Source: Margaritispora aquatica
Taxonomy: Eukaryota; Ascomycota; Leotiomycetes; Helotiales; Discinellaceae
Direction of reading: 5' to 3'
DNA: 64,000 bases
NCBI GenBank assembly: GCA_007644065.1
Contig: VJWN01000007.1
Coordinates: 248,001-312,000, forward strand
The translations under genes were made by a program, and so were the position numbers. The notes under the pieces are model-generated. The model made no database searches. It was not told the DNA's origin and worked only from the letters and a program-made list of their open reading frames with translations. Of the stretch, positions 23,409 through 34,516 are shown one piece after another; within the stretch, counting starts at the first letter, position 1; every line of letters starts with the position of its first letter.

Positions 23409-26400
23409 TCATCCCCATCTCCCATCCCCTCCCAACCCATGTCCACCACTCGCAAACCCATTCCCCAACCCCTGCCCCAAATCCTGACCGAGATCGATCC
23501 ACGGGCCCCTAGACCAATCGACATTCATCAACCAGTCGAAATTCTCGACCTCTCCTTCCATCCCCCCTACTCCATTGGCACCACCAAATCCACCGCTTAT
23601 TGTCGGCGCTGATGTTGTGGTAGTTGGGTAGGTGTACCCGTAGCCTCCTGCTGGGGTCCCGCTGGAGTCGTGGTGTTGCTGGAAGAGAGCGGGATCGTAT
23701 TGTCCTCCGCTCATTTGTGCATCCCCGGCACTGCTGCTGTGAACCTGCTCAACGCCCATCTCACCGACTAAGCCCTCCGAACTTGACCCATTTCCTGTAC
23801 TAACACTCACATGCGAATCCCGCTCATCAACACCAACAGGCAGCTCCCTAACCGCGGACTCTGGCGCACTCACACCCATACCACTTCCACCACCACCACC
23901 ACTTGAAACACTCGCGGGATTCAAAATCTGATCCAAGATCCTCTTAATAATAACCCTCATCCTCAAACACAGCTGATAATTCCCCGCCGCAGGCTTAATC
24001 CAATCGAGGAACCCAATGAGCAGACTGAGATTCTGCACTATTTCGCTTCTGGGCAACCTCAACCTCCTCTCTTCACCTCCCCCTCTTCCGTCTCTTACCC
24101 CGCTGCTGTTGATACTGTTGTTGCCGCGCTCTTTAATCTCCTTCAACAACTCCACACACAAAACCCCACTACTCGGCACCCCCCAACACATGAGCATCCA
24201 ATCATAATCGCAGTGACACTCCTCGAAGCGATCGCGTTGGACCCAGAGGAGAACAGTGAGCTCGAGCATTTCGCGCGCGCAGTCGACCATGCTCTGTCCT
24301 GGGGCATTTCCGCTTGTTTTTATCCCTTTCCTGCCTCCCTCCTCAATCACCAGACCGTGTTTATGCGCCAATCGCTCCAGGAGCAGCCGATGTTCGAGTG
24401 TTTGCAGGCGGTGCGTGAGACGCTTGAGAAAGGAGATGTCGGGGATGCGAGAGAGGTCACTGAGGTGGAAGTGTAGATAGGTGGGGAGAGAAGCGTAGGT
24501 ATGTGTTATACGGGCCATGAGGTCGCTTAGGGAGAGAATGTTCGTTAGATGTTGTTATGTAGAAAAATTGGTAACCGAGAGAAAAGGGGAAGCGAAAAAA
24601 AATAGAAACCACATACCCAATCCTCTCACTCGTGCAATCCTCCTTCTCGCCCAAATACAAATCCAAAATCTCATTCAAGGTCTTCGACATTAACCCTTTA
24701 GCCCTCATCATCGTAGCAACCTTCAAGTCCTCTCCCCCCTCTCCCTCTCTCGCCCACCCATTCTCATCAAGTCTCTCGATCGCCTCTGCAATCTGCTCCC
24801 CGCCCTGCATGAGGGCCTCGTCACTAATCGCATGCGGAAGCTGGAATCTTGTGGATCGATGGGAGAGTGCCGGAGGTCGACCCATTAGCAGTGAGGAGAC
24901 GAGGTTGAAGTGCAGAACGGCGGTGATCATGCGGCGCTTCATTTCCGTGAGGAAGGTTGGACGGCCAGACGTGTCGAGAGGTTGACGGTGCAGACCTAGC
25001 GCTGTGGCGGCGGAGACGAGATCGCCTAGTTGGCGCCAGACGACTAGACCTAGAGCATTTCACATTAATACAATACTCACTCGCTCGCTCGGCTAAAGAG
25101 TCGAGAGAACACAGAGAGTAACTCACAAGCATCACCACTAATAACAGTCTGCAGCACCAAATTCTTCACCAACAGCGCCACCATGGGGAGATTAATCAAA
25201 TCGACAAAATTACTCAGCGTCACGCATGCCTGGACACACTCCTTCATCTCGACGGCAAACCTTCTCCGATCCCTCCTCTCGCCCTCCTGGGTCCCGAAAA
25301 ACGGATCCCGCTCCCCTAGCGAGAGCACACTACTCGCAAACGCAGCGTACACCTGTCCCACGACCTCCCACCTGAGATTACGTCCCGTGACGCTCGCGAG
25401 CCAAGGGGCATAGTCCTCTTTCTCCTCGAGGGCCTTCTCGGCATTCGCGCATAGCGCTGTGGACGCTGCATCGAGATCGGACGCCCGCCGCGGGAAGCGC
25501 ATCGCGCATGGGAAAGTGGCCCATAGTGACGAGGCAGTGGCGACGATGCTTTCTTTGGGAAAGACGGACACGGAGGTGCAGTTTGTGGCTGTGAAGCGGT
25601 CGAGGAGGAACTGGCAGGTAGCGCGGTTGGGGAAGGCGTGGAGAACGTTGGCGCCGAGGGCGATGCGGGGTGAGACGCGCTGGGAGGAGCTCTTGCAGGC
25701 GGAGAGCATGAGGAAGGTTTGGGGTTGCAGGGACTCGTAGGAGGGGACGTAGGATTCTGAGGGGTTGGTGGAGATTTGGAGGGGCTCATTGTCGGGGCCG
25801 AGATTGTGTTGGTTTTCGAGGAAGACGGCGGAGAAGTTTGTGGGTCCTGAGGGTGTTAGTTTGGTGCGTTTGGAGCGCATGGTAGGATTCGGGGAAGATG
25901 GATGTGTTGTGCTGGAATAGTAACATGAGGTTGATTATGAGAGAAGATGTTGACAATAGTACATAGTATAAGCTCTTCATAAACAACAGCTACGACTTAG
26001 TGATTCCAGAAGTGGAAGTTATCCCACAAGATTTTCAATGAAAGAGACAACTATGATGTAGCGCTCGCTAATATCCCCCTTTCGTATGCAACGGCATTAG
26101 ACTCTCTACACGAACTCCGAATTCACCTCCGCGAACCACGTCAGAAATCCGAAAGCGAAGAACCGCAAATAGGCGAGTGACATATAAAGTATGAGAAGCG
26201 AGAAACTCACCAAAGAATCCTCCGGATTTTATAAATGGTCCACTTTCAGGATTCGGCTGGCCATATTCCCCCTCGTTTCTGTCCTCGTTGGGAGGAGCCC
26301 TCCTTTCCTCAACAGAGCTACCATTCCTGTTCCTGTTCCTGTTCCTGTTCCCACTACCATTTACTCTTCCGTTTCCATCCCACACACCGGGATAAGGATA

Positions 26401-27066
26401 CATACCCGTCCTCGCTACGTCTTTGTCTCTCGCAGCGTCCCTCCTCTCATTGTCATTTATTCCTCTCCTCGCTTCGTCTCCTCTATCTTCATCCCCTTCA
26501 ACACCAAAATTACTATTTACCCTCCTCTTCTTACCTATAGGTTCAACACCTCCACCACTCCTCATCCCACTCATACCCCTGCCCGCTCCCACACCCACCT
26601 CTCTACTTCCCTTCCTCTCGCCATCGGCCTCTTCTCCTTCCCTCTCGCCATCCACACCGACACCTGCAACCCTCGTCATAGGCGCATCAACATAGACGCA
26701 CTTCCCCTCGACCCTCCTCTTCCGACAACGCTCACACACCGGCAAAGCATGATCACACGCGATCTTCGCCTTGCGACACGGCTCACACGCTTGCTGCTTC
26801 CCGTTTCGCCGTCGCGGGAGACCGTTTGCGCCGAGTTTGCGGGGTGTAGAGGCTGAGATTGAATGGATGAGCGATGGGTTGTTGAGAGAGGAGATGCTGG
26901 TCCGATTTCGAGGAGCGCTGTGTCCAGAGCCAGAGCCAGAGCCGGAGACAGAGATAGAGACAGATGCAGGGCCGGAAACGACGCCGGGAAAGGTGGTGCT
27001 TATGCTGCTTTCTCTGCTTGCGTCGCCATTGCTGTTGCCGTTGGCATTGATATTACTCCCCTCCAT
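23409..27066 (-). CDS. Zn2Cys6 fungal transcription factor
   Basis: Minus-strand exons 27066-26211, 25846-25127, 25049-24617 and 24525-23409 give 1041 residues. Residues 94-123 hold the binuclear zinc cluster C94-x2-C97-x6-C104-x6-C111-x2-C114-x8-C123 (ACEPCRKAKIACDH...). It is preceded by a basic RRRNGKQQ. A low-complexity region with Arg/Asn repeats follows. From exon 2 the fungal transcription-factor middle homology region begins (GPTNFSAVFLENQ). It includes LVVWRQLGDLVSAATALGLH and TFLTEMKRRMITAVLHFNLV, both typical of this domain. The start is the first ATG in the exon. Intron 1 is unusually long here (364 nt) and contains an in-frame ATG at 25880, so a form lacking the zinc cluster is conceivable. 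The last intron uses an AAG acceptor. Targets are unknown. Confidence 0.87.
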
Positions 27067-28802
27067 TTCTCTCCTGCCTTCACATAGGATACCAAGTCGT
27101 AAGCGTGCTTCCAAATCCAGACTGCCTCCCAAGCAAACAAACGAGATCCGATGCGATCCGAATTCCGAGCCAAATCAAACCTCAACCACCCATACAGTAC
27201 AGTAGGTACCTACCTACCTACCTACCTACAGTACAGTACAGTACAGTACTGAAAACGCAAAGATCGGTAACGCCACTTGTGATGGAAGTCAACCCAACGA
27301 GGGGAACAACAGCAACGACGTCTTAAGGACGGAATTCAAAATCAAATAGTTAATTAGCCCAAGAGAGAAAAAACCCCTCCCAACTAAAACTAAAAAAAAA
27401 AAAAAAGGGGATTCGTAAAGTACCTTTCCCTAAACGTAACAAAAACTTGTTAAAAAAACCCCCCCGGCTTGCTTGCTTACCTTAGCCCCAAAAACTAACC
27501 AGATGTGCGGGGCTCGGCGTTCGGATTACAAAGTTCTACCCATTCATCCATCCATCTATCGCTTATCCACCTTCCTCTTTGTCTCTTTGCTACGACAGTA
27601 CTGTGCTGTACGTTACTGTACTGTAGAAAGCCCACTGTAAGTAAAGACTGTTACTTACCAATCATATAATCATAGGTAAGATGCCAACCAGAAACAATCG
27701 AATGGATAGCAAGTAGCCAGAGCCGATCGGGTCTAACTTCAAAGCTCGGGATTCCGGCTCGGGATAACTAATTTACTTACGCTACCTTGTCCTTGTTTGT
27801 ATGTATGTATACACTGGACTTGTATTCTCCTTTTCTATAGTATGTAAGTATTTCAGTTCAGGAACGGAACTCACCAGCCAGCACTTGCTGTGAGATCTTT
27901 ATAGATAGATAGAAACATATATGTATATATATCATATAGAAACTTAATCACTCCTGTGTGGCATCAGTAGTGAGTGGTAGTGCAATCGATCCATCATAGA
28001 AGTTCTCATGGAAGGTACCTAGGTAAGAATGGAAACTTTTGTATTGATGTGTTTGCTAGCATGGGTATCATATCTCGCTTTCATGTCTTTCTTTCTTGCT
28101 CCATCCATTTGCATTTATCTGCATTTGCCTGTCCCCCCAAAAAACCATATCCCTCCCTTCAACTTCACAACCTTCCTCCCATCATAATGACCACTAAACC
28201 CCACCATCACCACCGCCATCATCATCACCACCACACCAAAACCGAACAAGAGTGAAGAGTCCCTCCCCAAAACATATAAGTAGCACACACAGACGACACA
28301 CACACACACACATCCCACGAAACACACACACAAAATGAGAAAACAACTGTGATTATTTCCTCCCTCCTTTCACGCCGCCCAGCCGAACTACCACGCCACA
28401 AAAGGTATCAAAGCAAATTGGTATTCTCTCCTTCCTTTCCCCTCCCTCCATTCCAATTCCAATCAGACAGACGTAAAATAACGCTTTACTTGCTTCCCTC
28501 TATGTTGTATATCTCATTCGCGATGCATGCATGCTTTTCCTCCCTCTCTTCCACGCCAAAGAAGTCGCCCACAAGCAACCACCACCATCATCGATGAAAC
28601 CAGCCGGCCAAAACGAGAAAGTCATGATAAAAAAAAAAGCGTCGAAAACAAAAACAAAAAATCAAAAACAATCAACACCTGATAAAAGCACGATTTGGTA
28701 TTTGGGGTATTTGCGCGCCAAAGGGGTATGGGTATATCCAGCCAGTGTACTGCACACAATGGACTCTAGGAAATAACGAGGAGAGAGAAAACATTGGTCA
28801 TT
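27067..28802. other. Intergenic region rich in microsatellites
   Basis: This is the upstream region of the Zn2Cys6 gene and the 3' side of the KH gene. It contains CCTA and AGTAC runs at 27191-27250, long A and C runs at 27370-27470, GTAT and TAGA repeats at 27800-27930, and CAC/CAT-rich sequence at 28200-28330. Frames in it encode only His- or Ser-rich simple sequence. No gene. Confidence 0.6.
27191..27250. repeat. Compound microsatellite (CCTA)n-(AGTAC)n
   Basis: About five CCTA copies are followed directly by four to five AGTAC copies, some 130-180 bp upstream of the Zn2Cys6 start codon on the promoter side. Confidence 0.85.
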
Positions 28803-31800
28803 TTAAGAACGAGGTGGCCCGATGGGTCCTGGGTATCCTGAGGTTGAATGAGATGTTGAGGGGCGTCCACTATCGGTGGACCCTCTCATGGTGTGGCGAG
28901 GTGTGACATCGCCTGGATGTTGGAGTTGAGAAGGCTTATACTCATTGCTGCTTCCACTACCATTTCCAAAATGACGGGTGGGCCATGGGGTGGTATCATC
29001 GTCCGGCAAGTTGACACCACTGTCGTTCCATGGGTTACGGTCAGCATTGAAGCTTCGTGTTGATTCGATAGAAATCAATGATGTCTTGGAGACATTGTTG
29101 GAGCCATTCTTGAAGAATCCTCCGGGTGATTGAGCGCTGTTCTTGCGGCGATCAAGGAATGATGAGATAGACGACATGCTACCTGGCTTGCGAAGCTTAT
29201 CAAAGATAGTGCTTCGTTCACGAGTCTCTTCGAAAGAGGTCTTGGTAGGAGAGTCCGTAGACATAGGAGCTGGTGCATGTTGAAGTAGCTTCGAGTCAAA
29301 ATACTGAAGAGACTCTTCGAAAGAATCGGACTTGGGTCGAGGGATGGCTCCCTTCACAGTAACCGTCTCGATGCCTTCGGCGGCAAGATGAGAATTGAGA
29401 AAGTCAATAGCATCTCGAACACCTCCAGCATTGTTGCGAGTGAAACCCCAAACCAAGGTAATGGTAGGCTTTCCTTCCTCAGTGAGTTCATTTTCGTCCT
29501 CCTTGACATGAACATCGACGACATATTGAGACTTGAGCTTGCCGACAAGATCAGTACGAAACTTCTTGGCCGCCAAGAAAGTCTTGAGCTCGTCAGTTGA
29601 AGCCAGGATCAGCTCATGGTTATCCGGGACCATGCCAAGGAATTCATCCACACAGTGAGGAACCTGCCACTCTGGTCCAGTGATGGTAACATCATCACTG
29701 GCAGTCTCCGTGCTTGGGAAGATGATCTTGCAATTCCACTTCTTCTCCAACTCATCGAGCTGTCCGAGACGGGCAATAAGCTGTCGGTGATACAAGCGAT
29801 CAACATTGACAGTTTGGCTAGTGAATTCGGAATCAACGCGATCAACCATGTCGAGAATCTCCGACTTGACAAGCTCCAAGTTCTGGGCATTGCGAGCTGG
29901 TGTTCGACAGATGACATTGTCGACCTTGATATCATCATCCTCACGGCCAACACCTCCACGGTCCATCGCATTGGAAAACTTCACAAACACCGAGTGCTTC
30001 TTCATGATTCGTTGAATGTGTTGTCCACCAATGCCAATGATACGCTTGTGATACTGGTCGGGAACATGGAACGAGATCGAAGCCGGCATCTCTTGTTCGA
30101 CAAGTGACAATCCAGTCTTCATGGCATCGTAATTGCCCGCACATACATCGATGTTGAAGTTGTACTCGTTGAATCCGTCAAAAATGATCTGAACACTGCT
30201 CTGGCCCATGATCTTGTTGATTTTGCCATTCTTCTTGCCACTGACAAATTCCTTGTGCTCATTCGCAAGTTCAATCTTCACACGGATCTGATATTGAGAC
30301 CGAGTGACGAATCGAATGTCCGAGATGACCATTAGAGCGGCTTTGACCGAGTCATCCGAGCCTGTAATCTGGAAAGTGAGCTTTTCGAAGGCTACGTCAG
30401 CATCGGAATTGGCACAAATATCCGAGAGCATTGTTCGAATGTCTGCTGGAGAAGGAAGACGCATGGCATCAGCTTGTTGAATCCACCATGAGGCACTGTA
30501 GAATTGTCCTGTCTGCCATAATTTTAGCTGATGTTAAGATATAAAACTGTACCAAGCTCACCAATGACATGACATCCCTAACCGTCCGCTCGACGTGAAG
30601 GCCTTCCACACCTTGAATTCGGATCATTCCACCTCGAGAAGCAAGTGGAGGAAATTGGATGAACGTCCCATTGGTCTCCATGATCTTTCGAATCTTGTCC
30701 AATCTGCCCAGCAAGATATTGTCGATCTTTGGTGCCGCAACGTGTGCATCTTTCAAGAACAGTCTTGTTCTGCCAACCAGTTCGTGAATCTTCTGCTTGG
30801 CTTGAGCAATGGCCATTGGGGTTTCTCCCGTGATGAAAATTTCCTCTGGGTTTCTCCTTTGTGCTCCAGCGGGACAGTATCTGTAGACTTGCGAGAATGG
30901 GGGTGGAAAATAGATGGCCGTGTTTGTGGTGGACTCGATGAGCTTGATGTTCTTTCGTGATCGTCCGCATACGATTGTGTGTAGGGAGAGTTCGAGACTA
31001 GTTCCATCGACGATACGTCCCAGCTATATTGCAATTAGATTAAAAACTATTAGGTAGTCTCTCCCGATGTAGATATACTCACCAATCTGTCAATGAAAAT
31101 CAAGACTCGAGTCTTGGCATGCTCAGCCGATTCCATGTCTCCATAGATGGCAATTCTCCATCGCTCATCTCTGCCTGCACCTCCATTCTGTCCTTCGACG
31201 GTAGACACAAACTTAGGCCCGAGTAAGAAGACATCCACTCCACAGAAGGAGGAGATGCTGTCGAGGTGCTCTACGACATGAGACTTGAGAGCCGCCTGCG
31301 CGTCATCGACCACCAATTCCCCTTCCACATCGACAATGGCACATCTCTAATGAAAAAAACGTCAGCACATCAATCCCTCTGCCATCTGCCATGCGTGCCA
31401 TACCAATGCCAGTGGAGTATCATTCAAGATGGTCGCTCTGCTGTTGTGCACCAGCTCCGGGCTACCCGAAAGACAGACGTTTGTGACCTGGCCTTTGACA
31501 GACTTGGGTTCCGAGCTCTTGACGTGAGCCTCTATTGCCAGCGGACTGATTGTCAACTCCTTGCAGAGCTGCCGTAGATTCGTGACGTTCTGAGCATGTA
31601 CCGGCAATTCATGCACCGGCATGTCTGGCGCGTCTACGGGATGCGTCCATCGTTCAAAGGCTCCCTTGGTCGCGTATAACACTGTATCGAGATTGGGACC
31701 CTCGAGATCTGAGGCGAAAGGTACGTTGAAGGAGTAATGGATTATTGATTCCCCCGTCGTGGATGAGAGGATGGGTGTGGGACCATGGGAGACCTGCTGC

Positions 31801-31922
31801 TTGTGCTGTTGTTGCTGTTGCTGCTGAGGGGGAATGGATGACATGTTCATGTTTGGCCGGGACATGCTAAAGTTGGGATTCATCCTCTCGGACCAATGCC
31901 GCATGTTTGCTAATTTGTTCAT
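28803..31922 (-). CDS. Multi-KH-domain RNA-binding protein
   Basis: Minus-strand exons 31922-31404, 31346-31083, 31023-30562 and 30512-28803 give 984 residues. A Gln-rich N-terminus (PPQQQQQQQHKQQ) is followed by a series of KH-like modules. The clearest are IVCGRSRKNIKLIESTTNTA (near residue 280), ILLGRLDKIRKIMETNGTFI (near 350), KKNGKINKIMGQSSVQIIF (near 510) and RIIGIGGQHIQRIMKKHSVF (near 575, intact GxxG loop). Two more diverged modules follow. The last 170 residues are Ser/Pro-rich and likely disordered. The layout resembles vigilin or Bicaudal-C type proteins, which bind mRNA, but it is shorter than Scp160. I cannot fix the orthologue. Start chosen at the first in-frame ATG. Confidence 0.83.
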
Positions 31923-34516
31923 GTTGAGGTTGTGTGATCGTCTTGGTTCAGGAGACGTTGTTGATGCAAGCAGCGGTCGTAGCAAATGGAAGTGGGCTTC
32001 CAGCAAGCAGCAGCAAGAAGCAGCTCAGCAAGTAGTAAGTAGCGTAGCGTAGCAGCCGCAGCAGCGAGCGAGCGAGTGAGATCTCAAGTCTCGTGCCTTG
32101 AGAAAGGTGCGGGAGATCGAACTGGACTGGGGGGTGGTTTATGGTTTTGGGTGGATTGGGTAGTTTGTGGTTTGGGGCCTTGGGGTTGTGCCAGTTGTGG
32201 TGGTGGCCGCCTTGGACAAGTGGGCTGGCTTTCTTGATGGGGGGCGTGAGCGTGAGCGTGAGCGTGAGGATCAGCGTGGGCGTGGGTGGTCGTGATGTGT
32301 GTATGGATGGTAGGGTGTTTTTGATAAGTAAGCCGAATGTCTGAAAGTCGGTGGAGTTCGATTTGTTGAAGGGCTGGGCTGAGCTGAGATGAGATGAGAT
32401 GAGCTGAGCTGTGCTGTGCTGTGCTGTCGGCGGAATGCTATGGAAAATGAATTGATACCTACCAAGGTACTTGGTTGTAAGTAAGATCTTACTCTGTATG
32501 AGCTGGTGCGACCAAGTGAAGTATGTGTAATCGATCGATATGAAAGATAGGATAAGGTACCTTAGGATAGGATCGGATCGGATAGAAGAGAATAGAATAG
32601 CTTTGATTGTAATTGTAGTTAGGTAAGATAGTTAGTTTTCCTAGGGTCGCTATCCTGATGTATTTTCTCACTCAAGATCTAAAGACTTCACTTCAAGCTA
32701 TCCCTACTGTACGTGAGGTATCACCTCCATCCATTCTGCATGGACCTTGAATTTCTTCAGGTTACCACCTTACCTCATGGATGGCTTGATGTCTTGTGTG
32801 ACGCTGATACCTCAAGGTACTCTATCCTAGTCTGGTCTTGTCTTGTCTCTTGTCTCTGGTCTCTCTTGTCTGACACTGGAACTTTCCCTCCGGGTATCGC
32901 TTTTTTTTTTGTTTACACTGCCACGATTCTAGACCCAACCAAGCATGATCAATGGTAAATGGGGGGCAAGAGAGAAGCGAAGGAAAAACCAAGGTTTGAG
33001 TCTGTTCGCTAACCTACGGTGATGATGATGATGCTGATCTTGGATACCACGAGCAAAAAAGAACATTCAAAAAGAAAGATATAACTTGGATGTTTGTTAC
33101 GTGACCATGAGCGTGGAACAAATCTCAAGAGCCTCAACTGAACTCGTAAAAGTGAAGACAAGTGAAATGAAAATAAATTAAAAACTACGATATAATGATA
33201 TAATGTTTTGATATAGTCTATATTAATAATTAGTTGTCGGCGGAATAGACGAGACCGACATCATCGGTCGAGTGAGTGAAATATAAATATACACACACAC
33301 ACACATATATAAGTAATATAATCCCTCTGGAAGTAAGGTAGGCATTACCACAGATCACCCTCGTCGTCTTGAGCTTCAGCTTTAAATGTTCATCTTTATT
33401 CATTCTCTTTGCCTTGGATCAGCACAGTACCATGGAAACACTTGAGCACCCAAAGAAACTCAAAACCAAATATCAAACATCAAACATCAAACATCAAACA
33501 TCAAACCAAACTCACCCTGCCCAAGTATCTCTCTGCACCAAACACAACGACCGTCAAAAGTTCAAAGTTCAAAGTCAAAGCCCATTTCACTCTTCCCTTC
33601 CCTTCATCCCAGTCCTTTCCATTTTCTTCTGCTTCCAACATTCCAACTCCCCACTCCAACTCCACGTATCCACCTCAAAAGAAACCACTATACTATACTA
33701 ACTATACTATACTACACTTCACGACGCTACAATATACTACGTACCCAAGAAAGAAAGAAAGAAAAAAAACAATAACCGAATATCAATAGCCCTACCTCCC
33801 GTGCCTCCCTTCAAAATCGATGACTTCATCCCGAGAGTCCCGCCGCCGCCGCCGCCCTCCTCACGTCCCATTTCTCCTCACATCTCCTCACGCCTCACTC
33901 CCCATTCTCCACAATCCATCCATCCATCCATTCACTACATGACATAATCTTCGGACCCCGTTATGGTCTGCTCGTACCTACCTACCTACCTACCTCCCAC
34001 ATACTGCACATAGCCTACCCTAGATATCCAATACCTGTACCTGTATCCGTGCCTGAAGATTTCTGATTTTGTGAACGACAAATTCCCTTCCCTTTCAGCT
34101 CCTTCACAACATTCCATAAGAGGGAGATATCACTGTACTTTGAGCATCGAGCTTGGGCTGCCTTCCGCTCCGCTTTAGGAAATGATAGCTCTTCCAAGCG
34201 GGAAGTGTCAAAAAGTCACCTCACTCGCTTTGCTCATGTGAGACAATCAGAATGACGGGGAAGGACTGGTGGTAGTTCAATACAACGCTGATGTTTCATT
34301 AAACAACAGTAATGTACAATACAGCTCCTACAGCTCGGTTCGATCAATGCTTCCATCCGTCCTGTGAGGTCCTATCTCAACTGAAAATACACGTTCGCTA
34401 TGCACCAAATCCCATTTTCGCTTCCCAATACGCCCTCCCTAAAGCAGTCCAGAAGATCCAACTATACAATTCATACAATGTGTACCAAGTGACAAAATAG
34501 CCCATTCCATCTTCAT
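31923..34516. other. Intergenic region upstream of the KH gene
   Basis: About 2.6 kb of simple-sequence-rich DNA. It contains GAGC and GAGAT runs near 32060 and 32385-32430, the tandem 7-mer at 33472-33506, and CCTA runs near 33975-33995. I find no coding frame with domain or family features. Confidence 0.55.
33472..33506. repeat. Tandem 7-bp repeat (ATCAAAC)5
   Basis: Five perfect adjacent copies of ATCAAAC in non-coding DNA. Confidence 0.9.

Noticed and set aside
26191..26856. 221-residue plus-strand open frame with Val-Pro repeats
   Set aside because: It is antisense to the low-complexity part of the Zn2Cys6 gene; the repeats are the complement of the Arg/Asn codons.
32060..32430. GAGC, GAGAT and GCTGT tandem runs as possible regulatory array
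   Set aside because: Simple-sequence DNA of a kind common in the long promoters of this window; no reason to assign function.
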